NCBI GenBank assembly: GCA_947501025.1
Contig: CANMUM010000011.1
Coordinates: forward strand, 1-54,705
Source of the DNA: an uncultured Paracoccaceae bacterium
GTDB lineage: Bacteria; Pseudomonadota; Alphaproteobacteria; Rhodobacterales; Rhodobacteraceae
DNA length: 54,705 nt
Direction: 5' to 3'
The position numbers and the translations under genes were made by a program. How positions within the stretch are numbered: the first letter of the stretch is position 1; every line of letters begins with the position of its first letter. Below are positions 27,514 through 37,085 of the stretch, piece by piece. A model generated the notes under the pieces. That model did not search any database. It was not told where the DNA came from and saw only the letters and a list, made by a program, of their open reading frames with translations.

Positions 27514-28700
27514 ATGCAATCTTAGAGGCAAAGCAAAGCCTTGCATCAGATTGGGTCAGTTCTGCTCCTGTTGTCTCTGATTGGCGCGCAGCTCGTTTAG
27601 AGGAATCCCGCAAATGGCTCCTCGCTCATGGCGGGCCTCATGCGCGTGATCATTATTGGAGCTATACAGATCCTAAGCTTCTCGATGCATCTACCGGATC
27701 ATTGAACGTGGCCATGCCTTCATTTGCTGGAACGGCCATATTGCCAACGACAAAAACATCAAGCGATGCTCTCAAAATCACGCCGATAGAAGAGGCAGAA
27801 AACAAGCTCTTTGGAAGACTTGTGGCCAGTGCGCATGGACGCGGTGCTCGCCCTTTGGCAGAAAAAACACTGCTATCAGCACAAGGTGTTTATATTGAAG
27901 TGATGGGTGATGGCGGCGTTTTGACAATCGACCGTGATGTTTGGCCTGATGATATTTATCTTGGAATTACAGTTGCTTCTGGTGCTACGCTCACCATAAT
28001 TGAAACAGGCGCAAAATCGTCTACCAAGAATATGGTGGTCGAAGCCGAGCTTGCTGATGGCGCGTCTTTTCACCATATTCGCATAGCTGCGGCGCTTGAA
28101 GATAAGTTTCATGCACATTTATTCGCGGAACTTGGTGCGAATTGTGATTTGCGTTCATTCTCTTTTTCGGGAGCAGGGCATTTGCATCGTTTTGAAAGCG
28201 TTGTTGATTTGCTGGGTGATAATAGCCATGTGTCAATAGCTGGGGCTGATCTATTGATGAATAAAGGTCATCAAGATGATACCGTTTACATCACGCATGA
28301 TGCGCTAAATTGCAATTCACGCCAAGTTTTCAAACGTGTTGTAACGGAGGGCGCGACCTCTGTTTTCCAAGGCAAAATTTTGGTCAAAGAAGATGCTCAA
28401 AAAACCGATGGTTATCAAATTTCACAAGGTTTGATGCTTGAAGATGGTGCCGAAATTCTTTCAAAGCCTGAGCTTGAGATTTACGCTGATGATGTCGCTT
28501 GTTCGCATGGCTCGACCACTTCGGGCATGGATGAAACGGCTCTGTTTTATTTGCGCTCACGCGGCGTTCCTATGAATGAGGCACGTCAATTGCTCGTCCG
28601 TGCGTTTATTGAGGAAGCTATTGAAGAAATTCACTCTGAAGATTTACGCGAACAAATTGGTGCGATGTCAGAAGAATGGATCTTTGGGCAGGCATTATGA
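27510..28700 (+). CDS. sufD: Fe-S cluster assembly protein SufD
   Basis: The 396-residue SufB paralogue completes the scaffold complex. The C-terminal core has AGADLLMNKGHQDDT, HDALNCNSRQVFKRVV, LSKPELEIYADDVACSHGST and LFYLRSRGVP, all typical of SufD. It overlaps sufC by 4 bp upstream and the YIP1-like gene by 4 bp downstream, so these genes are translationally coupled. Confidence 0.95.
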   Translation: MNAILEAKQSLASDWVSSAPVVSDWRAARLEESRKWLLAHGGPHARDHYWSYTDPKLLDASTGSLNVAMPSFAGTAILPTTKTSSDALKITPIEEAENKLFGRLVASAHGRGARPLAEKTLLSAQGVYIEVMGDGGVLTIDRDVWPDDIYLGITVASGATLTIIETGAKSSTKNMVVEAELADGASFHHIRIAAALEDKFHAHLFAELGANCDLRSFSFSGAGHLHRFESVVDLLGDNSHVSIAGADLLMNKGHQDDTVYITHDALNCNSRQVFKRVVTEGATSVFQGKILVKEDAQKTDGYQISQGLMLEDGAEILSKPELEIYADDVACSHGSTTSGMDETALFYLRSRGVPMNEARQLLVRAFIEEAIEEIHSEDLREQIGAMSEEWIFGQAL

Positions 28701-29353
28701 TAGGAAACGATATTGGTAGATCTATTGAGTTTATCAAAAGCCCATATCTTGCGGGCAAGCAAGCCAAGGCTCTACCATTTTCGCTTCCTATAATCATTGC
28801 AATATTTGTCCTATGCGCAATCATCTCAGTGATTATCTCTAACATTTTAGGCCACTTTATTTCGGTCGAGCCAAGCGAAGTTGAAATACCCGTAGATGCA
28901 ACCGAAACCCAGCGCCAAATATTCGAAATGATCAAGCTTTCATTCGAGTATTTTCGTAGCAATCCCATCATTACGGTTGTGCTGAGTGCTGGAATGGGGT
29001 TTCTTTCATCATTGCTTTTATATGTTGTGGGGCGCAATTTTTCACCATCAATTGATTTCTTAGAAAGCCAGTCAGCCCTTGCCAGATTTGAATTTGTCAA
29101 AACGGTATTGATTGGTGCGCTTCAAGGCATTGCGATATTGTTTTGGTCTGTTTCGCTTTCCATGGGCGCAGCATTTTCTAATGTAATCGTTGTTTGTGCC
29201 GTGATATTTTTCATTCTCAAAATTCACTTTATTCGCGGTGTTTTTGATGTCGGTGGCTTTGGTAAAGCTTTTCTTATTTGGCTTATGAGTATGTTATGTA
29301 TGCTCGGTGTCGGCTTTTTTGCAAGCCTCATATTTTCGGTCTTTTCGCTATGA
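28697..29353 (+). CDS. YIP1-like polytopic membrane protein within the suf operon
   Basis: From ATG 28697 (ATGA overlap with sufD) the 218-residue protein starts IGNDIGRSIEFIKSPYLAG. It has about five transmembrane helices, the layout of bacterial YIP1-domain proteins. Its stop overlaps the sufS ATG. Membrane genes between sufD and sufS recur in Rhodobacterales, but what such a protein does for Fe-S assembly is unknown. The family call is based on topology and weak motifs. Confidence 0.65.
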   Translation: MIGNDIGRSIEFIKSPYLAGKQAKALPFSLPIIIAIFVLCAIISVIISNILGHFISVEPSEVEIPVDATETQRQIFEMIKLSFEYFRSNPIITVVLSAGMGFLSSLLLYVVGRNFSPSIDFLESQSALARFEFVKTVLIGALQGIAILFWSVSLSMGAAFSNVIVVCAVIFFILKIHFIRGVFDVGGFGKAFLIWLMSMLCMLGVGFFASLIFSVFSL

Positions 29354-30567
29354 GTTTTGATATCACAAAAATTCGCGCTGATTTTCCAATTTTGAATACG
29401 CAAGTGAATGGCAATCAGCTTGTTTATTTTGATAATGGTGCCTCAAGCCAAAAGCCACAATGCGTGATTGATGCTGTGACTTCGGCTTATGACAGCGAAT
29501 ATGCCAATGTGCATCGTGGCCTTCACTATCTTTCCAATCTCGCGACAGAAAAATATGAAGGCACACGGGGGATTGTCGCGAAGTTTTTAAATGCTCCTGA
29601 AAAAAATATTATTTTTACAACAGGGACAACCGAGGCCATAAATCTTGTATCTTATGGTTGGGGCGTCAATAATTTGGCGAAGGGCGATGAGATTATTTTG
29701 AGCACAATGGAGCATCACGCCAATATTGTTCCATGGCATTTTTTGCGCGAGAGATTGGGCATTGTCCTCAAATGGATCGATATTGATGATGATGGCGGAT
29801 TGCCTGCAGGGCGCGTCATTGATGCCATCGGGCCTAAAACAAAACTGATCGCCATTTCTCAAATGTCAAATGTAACGGGTGCGATTGTGGATGTCGCATC
29901 TATTGCAAAAGTTGCAAAAGAGAAGGGTGTTCGTATCCTTGTCGATGGATCGCAGGCCGCGGTTCATAGGCCTGTTGATATGCAGGATATTGGTGCAGAT
30001 TTTTATTGCATTACAGGTCACAAGCTTTATGGCCCGACGGGTTCAGGAGCGATTTATGTGAGTGATGATGCTATGGTCGAAATGCAGCCCTTTATGGGTG
30101 GTGGCGATATGATCGACCGCGTGACGCGCGATGAAATTACCTATGCCGCTGGGCCAATGCGCTTTGAGGCAGGGACGCCAGGCATTGTGGAAACAATCGG
30201 TTTTGGTGTCGCGCTGAATTATCTGATGGATATCGGAATGGATAATATCGCAGCTTACGAAGCATTCCTACGAGACGATATGGTTGCCAAGCTTTCTGAA
30301 CTTGATTTTATTGAAGTTCAAGGCACAACCGCTGATAAGGGCGCCATTTTTTCCTTCACAATGAAGGGGGCTCATGCCCATGATATTTCTACAATTGTGG
30401 ATCAAAAAGCTGTAGCTTTGCGTGCGGGTACGCATTGCGCGCAAGTGCTTATGGAGCGATTTGGTGTCAGCTCGACTTGTCGGGCAAGCTTGGCGATGTA
30501 CAATACCACAGAAGAGATTGATAAATTTATTGACGCCCTTCATTTGGCAAAGAAATTGCTTGGATAG
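29350..30567 (+). CDS. sufS: Cysteine desulfurase SufS
   Basis: The 405-residue class V aminotransferase-fold enzyme provides sulfur to the Suf scaffold. Motifs are IRADFPIL, YFDNGASSQKP, HRGLHYLS, TTGTTEAINLVSYGWG, the PLP lysine in TGHKLYGPTGSG and the catalytic cysteine in RAGTHCAQVLMERFG. The chosen ATG overlaps the YIP1-like stop; the frame extends 24 codons upstream within that gene. No SufE gene is nearby, and the IscS-like desulfurase upstream gives the operon two sulfur donors. Confidence 0.96.
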   Translation: MSFDITKIRADFPILNTQVNGNQLVYFDNGASSQKPQCVIDAVTSAYDSEYANVHRGLHYLSNLATEKYEGTRGIVAKFLNAPEKNIIFTTGTTEAINLVSYGWGVNNLAKGDEIILSTMEHHANIVPWHFLRERLGIVLKWIDIDDDGGLPAGRVIDAIGPKTKLIAISQMSNVTGAIVDVASIAKVAKEKGVRILVDGSQAAVHRPVDMQDIGADFYCITGHKLYGPTGSGAIYVSDDAMVEMQPFMGGGDMIDRVTRDEITYAAGPMRFEAGTPGIVETIGFGVALNYLMDIGMDNIAAYEAFLRDDMVAKLSELDFIEVQGTTADKGAIFSFTMKGAHAHDISTIVDQKAVALRAGTHCAQVLMERFGVSSTCRASLAMYNTTEEIDKFIDALHLAKKLLG

Positions 30568-30631
30568 GCTCTGGCTTTTCAATCCTATTTCAGAGTGCTA
30601 GCTTGCGTTAAATTATAGAACGGATCGTCAG

Positions 30632-31885
30632 ATGAACATACTTCAAATCGCAGCACTTCTTATCACTATGGCGGGTCTTTTTGGCGCGGTGAATTATTTG
30701 TTTTTAAGATTACCCGCAGCAATCGGCATTCTGGTTGTTGCGCTTTTGTCGTCTCTTGCCGTGATGATCATCGACTTTATCTGGCCAGAAGCGGGCATGC
30801 AACATATGGCCTCCTCATTTGTCAAAGAGGTTGAGTTTTCAAGCACTTTAATGGAGGGCATGTTGGGGCTATTGCTTTTTGCGGGTGCGCTTCACGTGAA
30901 AATTTCGGATCTGCGCAAAGAGGCTTCTGTTGTGTTTTTGATGGCCACTTTGGGCGTTGCTATTTCGACTGCGATCGTTGGTTTTGGGGTCAATATGATC
31001 TTGGGGATTCCCATTGCAATCGCGCTTGTTTTTGGTGCATTGATTTCACCAACGGATCCTGTGGCTGTTCTGGGCGTGTTGCGTGGCGCGAGTTTACGCA
31101 AATCGCTTGAGACCAAAATTGCAGGTGAAAGCTTGTTTAATGATGGTGTGGGTTATGTTGTTTTCCTTATTCTTGTTGGCATTGCATTTCCACATGATGC
31201 GCATGGCGAAACAAGTTTCTTTGGGATCGCCAAATTATTTATCCAAGAAGCTGTCGGCGGCGCACTTCTTGGAGCAGGTTTAGGCTGGCTCACATTCCAA
31301 TTGATGAAACGTATTGATGATTTCGCGCTTGAAGTCTTGCTCTCACTCGCACTTGCTTTTGGTGGTTATGAACTTGCCATCTATCTGCATATGTCAGGCC
31401 CAATTATGGCTGTTGTTGCAGGCTTGTTCATCGGTGATGTCGGCATGAAACATGGTATGACACAAATTACTCGGGATTATGTTGACGCATTTTGGAAACT
31501 CATTGATGAAATTCTTAACGCGATACTGTTCTTATTGATCGGCTTTGAGGTGTTCACGCTCACATTTGATAGCCACAATCCATTCATGCTTGCTGCCGTG
31601 TCTATATCACTGGCTTTGATGGCGCGATTTGGTGCGGTCTCGATCCCTGTATTCATACTTAAACCATTCAAAACCTTTTCAAAAGGTGTCGTGCCTATCA
31701 TGACTTGGGGCGGATTAAAGGGCGGCATTTCTGTTGCGCTTGTGCTGTCACTGCCCGAAGGTGAGTGGAAGCCTGTACTGCTCACAATGACATATTTTGT
31801 GGTTGTTTTCTCGATCATTGTACAAGGACTGACGATTGCACCACTTTCAAAACGTCTTGGCCGCGAGCCTGAACTCGATATTTAG
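30632..31885 (+). CDS. Na+/H+ antiporter, CPA1 (NhaP) family
   Basis: The 417-residue polytopic membrane protein has about twelve helices. Key segments are LLLFAGALHV, the CPA1 core ALISPTDPVAVLGVLRGAS and AGESLFNDGVGYVVFLI, where the ND pair carries the ion-binding aspartate. It should exchange Na+ (or another cation) for H+ across the inner membrane. It follows sufS by 64 bp and overlaps the convergent acylase gene by 4 bp. Confidence 0.93.
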   Translation: MNILQIAALLITMAGLFGAVNYLFLRLPAAIGILVVALLSSLAVMIIDFIWPEAGMQHMASSFVKEVEFSSTLMEGMLGLLLFAGALHVKISDLRKEASVVFLMATLGVAISTAIVGFGVNMILGIPIAIALVFGALISPTDPVAVLGVLRGASLRKSLETKIAGESLFNDGVGYVVFLILVGIAFPHDAHGETSFFGIAKLFIQEAVGGALLGAGLGWLTFQLMKRIDDFALEVLLSLALAFGGYELAIYLHMSGPIMAVVAGLFIGDVGMKHGMTQITRDYVDAFWKLIDEILNAILFLLIGFEVFTLTFDSHNPFMLAAVSISLALMARFGAVSIPVFILKPFKTFSKGVVPIMTWGGLKGGISVALVLSLPEGEWKPVLLTMTYFVVVFSIIVQGLTIAPLSKRLGREPELDI

Positions 31886-34350
31886 TTTGTGGGAGCCATA
31901 TCCGCATTTACAGCCGTCGTGACATTCATTATACCAATTTGGCTTGCCTCAACCATTTCACGATCCGTTGGGATATCGATATATTCACCAGCAGCCCAGA
32001 GGACAGACAGATCATCGTAATGCTTTGACAAAATATTGCCGCTTTGTCCCGTTGAAATAATGAATTTGGCATGCTGAAGATCGGCAAAGTTCACAACCAT
32101 ACGCAGTGATGCCCCATGAACCGCTGTGAAATCAAATGGGTTGTCCGATTTTGATGCCGTGCGCAAAAGCGTCTGTGAACCGCCGCTCACTTCTTGTGTG
32201 ATATTGGCAAATAAACCAAGCAAGGGTATCCCACCAAGTGTTTCATTCTCATGTAGGGCTTTGTGAGCTTTGCCCCAGCGCCATGTATTGAGATCGTCTC
32301 CGTAAACGGCACTTAGTCTTTCAAGGGTTTTTTCAAGAGCAATATCAGCAATATATGCGCAGCTTTCCTTTTCAGGTGTGGGCTTTACGTCGCACCATTT
32401 CGAAGCTCCACCCACATTGCGATATACACGCTCAAGGCGGAAAGGGTCAGTCTGCCCCATTTCATCTAAAACTGAACCAAGCTCATCGCGGAAGACAAGC
32501 TCATTCAATTCCGAAATCCATGTCGAATAAATCAGCGCTTCAGGGCCGAATGCATCGAACTTGCCATTCCATTCACCGAGCATTTTGAGGGCCTCAGCTT
32601 TTTGTCCCTCTTGATCAGGTTGGAACCAGAAGGGGCCTGCGATGAGCGGCAATAAGGCGCGTGCATCTTCGGAGATCGCATCGTTTTGTGCTTCAATAAA
32701 ACTTTCCGTTGAATGGATTTTTCGCCCTGCAATAAGACCCTGCGCGCGTTTGATGCGGTAATTGTCACCCCAATCAAAACTGTAATGTTTGGGATATGGC
32801 TGATCGATAAATTTGTTATTTGTATGCAGCACCAATCCAGATGTAGGATTAATGGATTTTGGATTCTCGGCATATGGAAAGAAACCTTCAAAGCCAGCAT
32901 CACCTGCCCAGCTTACGGCGGGCAAAGAGCCTTGTGACGGGTTGCTCGGTGATCTTTGGGGCATTTTACCTGCTGCAACCTGCCCAATATTTCCAGAGCT
33001 ATCAGCAAAGGTGAACATTTGTGCGGGAGCCAAGTGATCTTCAAGAACAGCAATAGCGCGGCGCACATTGGTGGATCTGACCATATCAAAGGCTGCGTCA
33101 AATGATTTATCTTCTTCAGATAAAGCCGTCCACGAAAGAGCAGCTAAATGATCATGCGGTAAGATGTTTTCTATTTCCCATGGGCCATGAGAGGGGATTA
33201 CCGGGCCATATTGTGTCGATAACCCGACGAAACGTCTAGGCTCAGTTTCACCTTTGACATTGATCAGTATTTCTCTTGCATCAAAAGGAATAAGGCCAGC
33301 TGAGGTTTCATATTGACTTCGATCATTGGGATCGGTACGAATGATCACCAAATCCTGATCATCAAGGTTTGAAGTTGTTAATCCCCAAGCCAGATCATTA
33401 TTATGCCCGATCAATATGAGCGGCATACCGGGAATTGAGCCACCAACATAGTTATTCTTTCCATCGCTGAGATGCGCAAGCATCCAAATTGCAGGAGCGG
33501 TGAGTTTAAGATGTGGATCTGATGCCAGAATAGCTTTTTGGCTTGTTGAGCGATTGGGTGTGACCGCAAATGCATTTGATGCGCCCGCATTTCGACCATA
33601 GCCAATGGGTGATAATGCTGCCAAAATATCGGGTGCATCCGTCTGGGTTGATAATGTGGTGCCGTTTCGTGCGATTTGAGGCGCATAAGCTTCATATTCA
33701 ATGTCTTTCATTTCTTCTGGTGTCAGAATAGTTGAAAGCTTGGTGCGCAATATTTCATTTTGTGCGCCACTAGACATTTGTAGTGCCATAAGTTTTTGGA
33801 TGGCAACCGAATCTGCAGGTGTCCAAGGTGCAATCTCAGAATTTATAAGAAAAAACTCTGGAGCGCCTGTGCCAAGTTTGTTCTCATTGATATTGGCAAT
33901 TTGTGCATTCACCCCATCGGCATAGGCTTGTAAAAACTTTTGCGTTTCAGGCTTTAATCTTGGAACTTGGCGTGAGGAAAGATTCCATAAATCCAAATTG
34001 CGCAAAAATAAATCGGTTTGTACAAGATCTTCACCTGCAATCTCAGAGATGCGCCCTTGTGCAGCGCGTCTGAGCATTACCATCTGCCAAAGCCGCTCTT
34101 GGGCGTGAGCAATACCAAGCCCAAAAAGCGCTTGTTCAAAATTTGATCCGTAAATATGCGGAACGGCATTTCGGTCACGAATAATCTCTACATTATAATC
34201 GCCATATGATGTTGTGAAACTACGATTATAATCAGGAATAGATCGTGTAACGACCATATAAATGACGATGAGGGCTACAATTATCAGAAGCGATAATAGT
34301 CCAACCGCTCTAAATCCCCATTTCACAAATGCATTCATGTATTTTGCCAT
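31882..34350 (-). CDS. Penicillin acylase family N-terminal nucleophile hydrolase
   Basis: From ATG 34350 this is an 822-residue protein with an N-terminal membrane helix (GLLSLLIIVALIVIYMVV). The alpha-chain region is around residues 40-245 (DRNAVPHIYGSNFEQALFGL, HAQERLWQM). The autocatalytic Ser258 in NAGASNAFAV starts the beta chain, followed by ILASDPHL and GHNNDLAWGLT. The family hydrolyses amide bonds of penicillins, acyl-homoserine lactones or other acylated amines; the substrate is not readable. It is probably anchored facing the periplasm. A TTG at 34395 in the same frame is an alternative start. Confidence 0.92.
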   Translation of the reverse strand: MAKYMNAFVKWGFRAVGLLSLLIIVALIVIYMVVTRSIPDYNRSFTTSYGDYNVEIIRDRNAVPHIYGSNFEQALFGLGIAHAQERLWQMVMLRRAAQGRISEIAGEDLVQTDLFLRNLDLWNLSSRQVPRLKPETQKFLQAYADGVNAQIANINENKLGTGAPEFFLINSEIAPWTPADSVAIQKLMALQMSSGAQNEILRTKLSTILTPEEMKDIEYEAYAPQIARNGTTLSTQTDAPDILAALSPIGYGRNAGASNAFAVTPNRSTSQKAILASDPHLKLTAPAIWMLAHLSDGKNNYVGGSIPGMPLILIGHNNDLAWGLTTSNLDDQDLVIIRTDPNDRSQYETSAGLIPFDAREILINVKGETEPRRFVGLSTQYGPVIPSHGPWEIENILPHDHLAALSWTALSEEDKSFDAAFDMVRSTNVRRAIAVLEDHLAPAQMFTFADSSGNIGQVAAGKMPQRSPSNPSQGSLPAVSWAGDAGFEGFFPYAENPKSINPTSGLVLHTNNKFIDQPYPKHYSFDWGDNYRIKRAQGLIAGRKIHSTESFIEAQNDAISEDARALLPLIAGPFWFQPDQEGQKAEALKMLGEWNGKFDAFGPEALIYSTWISELNELVFRDELGSVLDEMGQTDPFRLERVYRNVGGASKWCDVKPTPEKESCAYIADIALEKTLERLSAVYGDDLNTWRWGKAHKALHENETLGGIPLLGLFANITQEVSGGSQTLLRTASKSDNPFDFTAVHGASLRMVVNFADLQHAKFIISTGQSGNILSKHYDDLSVLWAAGEYIDIPTDREMVEASQIGIMNVTTAVNADMAPTN

Positions 34351-34422
34351 TCTTGTTGCTTGATTATCAATATGAGAACTGGCAAGATGAGGCAAGAGTT
34401 ATTGATTATTAAAGGAGAGGTT

Positions 34423-35280
34423 ATGGCGAAAATCAGCTTTATTGGCATGGGTGTAATGGGCTTTCCAATGGCGGGTCATCTGGCGAAAAACGGTCATGAT
34501 GTAACCGTCTATAATCGTTCTTCAAAAAAAGCGGAGCTTTGGGTTGGTAAATTTGGCGGCTCAAGCGCCCCGACACCAAAAGAAGCGGCAATTGGTGCTG
34601 ATTTTGTTATATCTTGTGTGGGCAATGATGATGATTTGCGTTCGGTAACATTAGGTGCGGATGGGGCGTTTGGCTCAATGGCAAAGGGTTCTGTCTTTAT
34701 AGATCACACTACAGCCAGTGCCGATATTGCGCGTGAACTTGGTGAAGCAGCGAATGGATTTGACGTTATTGATGCCCCTGTTTCAGGCGGTCAAGCTGGA
34801 GCCGAAAACGGTGTTCTTGCTATTATGTGCGGCGGTGAGAAAGCTGTTTTTGAACGCGCGGAACCCATAATGGAATGCTATGGTAAGACCGTGAAGTTAA
34901 TTGGCGGCCATGGTGCGGGGCAGCAATGTAAAATGGTGAATCAGATTGCTATCGCGGGGCTTGTTCAGGCCTTGTCAGAAGCTTTGAATTTTTCAAAACG
35001 TGCGGGTCTTGATGGCAGCAAAGTTCTTGAGGTCATCACGGGCGGAGCAGCGGGCTCATGGCAAATGGCCAATCGTGGGCAAACCATGCTTGATGATCAA
35101 TTTGATTTTGGATTTGCGGTCGATTGGATGCGTAAGGATCTTGGCATCGTCATGGAAGAGGCCGCTCGCATTGGTGCGGATTTGCCTGTGACGAAAATTG
35201 TCGATCAGTTTTATGGCGAAGTGCAAGATATGGGTGGAAATCGTCTGGATACATCAAGCTTGATAAAGCGGTTGAGCTAA
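34423..35280 (+). CDS. 3-hydroxyisobutyrate dehydrogenase-like NAD(P)-dependent oxidoreductase
   Basis: The 285-residue protein has an N-terminal Rossmann motif FIGMGVMGFPMAGHLAKNGH, the substrate loop DAPVSGGQAGAENG, and the catalytic lysine in GAGQQCKMVNQIAI. It belongs to the beta-hydroxyacid dehydrogenase family (3-hydroxyisobutyrate, tartronate semialdehyde and glyoxylate reductases). The substrate cannot be settled, and no valine-degradation genes are nearby. ATG 34423 follows AAAGGAGAGG, a near-perfect ribosome site, so upstream in-frame ATGs are rejected. Confidence 0.9.
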   Translation: MAKISFIGMGVMGFPMAGHLAKNGHDVTVYNRSSKKAELWVGKFGGSSAPTPKEAAIGADFVISCVGNDDDLRSVTLGADGAFGSMAKGSVFIDHTTASADIARELGEAANGFDVIDAPVSGGQAGAENGVLAIMCGGEKAVFERAEPIMECYGKTVKLIGGHGAGQQCKMVNQIAIAGLVQALSEALNFSKRAGLDGSKVLEVITGGAAGSWQMANRGQTMLDDQFDFGFAVDWMRKDLGIVMEEAARIGADLPVTKIVDQFYGEVQDMGGNRLDTSSLIKRLS

Positions 35281-35283
35281 GGC

Positions 35284-35658
35284 TCAGCTTTTATAACAAG
35301 TCACCTCAATTTCAATTTTCATTTGGGGGTTCATAAGTCCTGCTGAAAACATCGTAGCAGCAGGGCGAATATCTCCAAAATATTCCTTGAGAATTGGCCA
35401 GCAGCTCTCAAATTCGTTGGCGTTCGGAACAATATAGTGAACGCGCACAACATCTTTAAGCTCTGCATCTGCCTCTTGTAATGCCCAGATGATATTTTCC
35501 AAGCATTGGCGCGTTTGCTCTTTTATATCATTTGAGATGGTCATGTCTTTGTAGTTGTAGCCCGTTGTTCCCGAAACAAAAATCCAAGGCCCATCCACTA
35601 CAGCGCGCGAATATCCGATTTGCTCTTCAAATGGTGATTGTGAAATTCGTTTTCTCAT
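35284..35658 (-). CDS. RidA/YjgF family protein
   Basis: The 124-residue protein shows the RidA fold pattern: FVSGTTGYNYK, QTRQCLENIIWALQEADA, VRVHYIVPNANEFESCW and RPAATMFSAGLMNPQMKIEIE, with the substrate arginine in the last segment. RidA proteins hydrolyse reactive enamine/imine intermediates from PLP enzymes, but this divergent subgroup may act on something else. It is convergent with the dehydrogenase gene (3 bp apart), so not co-transcribed with it. Confidence 0.88.
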   Translation of the reverse strand: MRKRISQSPFEEQIGYSRAVVDGPWIFVSGTTGYNYKDMTISNDIKEQTRQCLENIIWALQEADAELKDVVRVHYIVPNANEFESCWPILKEYFGDIRPAATMFSAGLMNPQMKIEIEVTCYKS

Positions 35659-35757
35659 TTTTAGAAACTTTCTTTGATATGTTGATCTGCATATTTGTGG
35701 TATATCTTAATTTTGTCAATAAGTGTTTGGCCTATCATGATTGATTTATGTGCAGTT

Positions 35758-36162
35758 CTAGTTACGCAGCTTGTAAAATTGCCGAAATGAGACAATGCAA
35801 AAGGACGCGGGTGTCATAACAAAATAGAAATAAAATGCTAGAACATCTTGTAAATCCTGTTCACCTCCTGAAAAAACTACGTATGTTATATAAGTCAGAA
35901 CGAAGCTTATCATGCTTGCAGATAAAAAGTGCAGAAAATCATTTTTTATACGATTTAAGAGATATTTATGAGCAAGAATACCAGCAAAATAAAATGGAAT
36001 AAAAACAAATGGCCCGATTATTAAGGCCCCCATAAAAATAAGCGCAATTACATTCATGTTTTCAGTTATTGACAAGCTCAAGGATCCAATGAGAATACTT
36101 GATAAATAGCAGGCGAATGAGTGAAATATATGAGTGCGAAATGGCCAAAAGACCTTATCCAA
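35758..36162 (-). CDS. Predicted membrane protein after the phosphatase gene
   Basis: This C-terminal part of a long frame encodes about four hydrophobic helices (CYLSSILIGSLSLS, IGPFVFIPFYFAGILAH, ASMISFVLTYITYVVF, FYFYFVMTPASFCIV). The frame continues upstream, but there it is antisense-free shadow of the phosphatase gene, so the true start is probably near the stop of that gene; TTG 36162 overlaps it by 8 bp, though no ribosome site is clear. It is unusually AT-rich compared with its operon. No family is recognised, and the start is uncertain. Confidence 0.5.
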   Translation of the reverse strand: MDKVFWPFRTHIFHSFACYLSSILIGSLSLSITENMNVIALIFMGALIIGPFVFIPFYFAGILAHKYLLNRIKNDFLHFLSASMISFVLTYITYVVFSGGEQDLQDVLAFYFYFVMTPASFCIVSFRQFYKLRN

Positions 36163-36598
36163 ATCTGTTTTTGATATGCTGTTCAATTTGGTCTCTTGTT
36201 TTGCGGTAGGAGGCGAGCTTTTCATCGCGCATCGTTCCTGTGGCAGTTGGGTCGGTGATATTCCAATATTCGACTTCGGCGGCAAATCCTTTTGTGAGTT
36301 CCTTGGCTTGTGCAAATGAAGCGGGGCTAAGGGCAACAACAAGATCAAACCCATCAATCGCATCGCCCCATTCTTGCATTTCATCAAAACTGCGCGCGCG
36401 ATGCGCATCAAGCTCAATGTCCATTTCGGCACATACGGCAATGGCGAATCCATCAATTTCAAGATCGTGCTTTACGCCTGCTGACTGCACATAGATTTCG
36501 GTACCATATCGTTTTTTCATTAAGCCTTCAGCCATTGGCGAACGGACGGCATTATGATCACATGAAAATAATACTGATGAAATGCCATGTGTTTTCAT
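36155..36598 (-). CDS. Low-molecular-weight phosphotyrosine phosphatase / ArsC-like protein
   Basis: The 147-residue protein has the CX5R P-loop SCDHNAVRSPMAEG (Cys13, Arg19) and a DP pair in NITDPTATG serving as the general acid. The family covers tyrosine phosphatases and arsenate reductases; extra redox cysteines for arsenate reduction are not obvious, so a phosphatase role is favoured. ATG 36598 has GAGGGT upstream and lies 4 bp after the UPF0262 stop. The position at the end of the hisD run is conserved in alphaproteobacteria. Confidence 0.88.
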   Translation of the reverse strand: MKTHGISSVLFSCDHNAVRSPMAEGLMKKRYGTEIYVQSAGVKHDLEIDGFAIAVCAEMDIELDAHRARSFDEMQEWGDAIDGFDLVVALSPASFAQAKELTKGFAAEVEYWNITDPTATGTMRDEKLASYRKTRDQIEQHIKNRFG

Positions 36599-36602
36599 GC
36601 GT

Positions 36603-37085
36603 TTACCCTCTAAAATGCAGCGCTGAAATGAGTGTAAATAGGCGGCGCGCAGTGTCGTTATCGATCGTAATTTTACCTTCAAGCCGCTCAATCAACAGGC
36701 GGGCACCTTCATTATGGATGCCACGTCTGCCCATATCAATAGCTTCAATCTGTGAAGGTGGTAGGTTTTTAACAGCCTCGAAATAGGCTTCGCAAATGGC
36801 GAAATAATCTTTGATCGTTTGGCGAAATGGGCTCAGCGATAAGATAAATTGTGCTTGACCATCATTGCTCGTATCGGTCACATCAAAAACGAGGCGCCCC
36901 TCATTCATGCCGAGTGTAAGAGCAAATGGCCCAGTGGCTTGATGGCCGTTTGGGGCAATGGGTTCGAAACTATTATCTTCAATCAGATCAAAAATCGCGA
37001 CCTTGCGTTCCTGTTCGATTTCGAGCGTAGGGGTCGGTAAACCATCATCGGCAAGCTGTACAGAAATGAGTTTGTGATCGGTCAT
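36603..37085 (-). CDS. UPF0262 family protein
   Basis: The 160-residue protein matches the alphaproteobacterial UPF0262 family found after hisD, with segments FALTLGMNEGRLVFDV, SLSPFRQTIKDYFAICEAYF, IDMGRRGIHNEGARLL and DTARRLFTLISALHFRG. Its function is unknown; an uncharacterised C-terminal arginine/histidine-rich motif is conserved by recollection. The ATG overlaps the hisD stop (ATGA), so the two are translationally coupled. Confidence 0.92.
   Translation of the reverse strand: MTDHKLISVQLADDGLPTPTLEIEQERKVAIFDLIEDNSFEPIAPNGHQATGPFALTLGMNEGRLVFDVTDTSNDGQAQFILSLSPFRQTIKDYFAICEAYFEAVKNLPPSQIEAIDMGRRGIHNEGARLLIERLEGKITIDNDTARRLFTLISALHFRG

Noticed and set aside
36163-36462. N-terminal extension of the membrane protein after the phosphatase
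   Set aside because: This part is an out-of-frame reading of the phosphatase gene; its P-loop frame is clearly the coding one.
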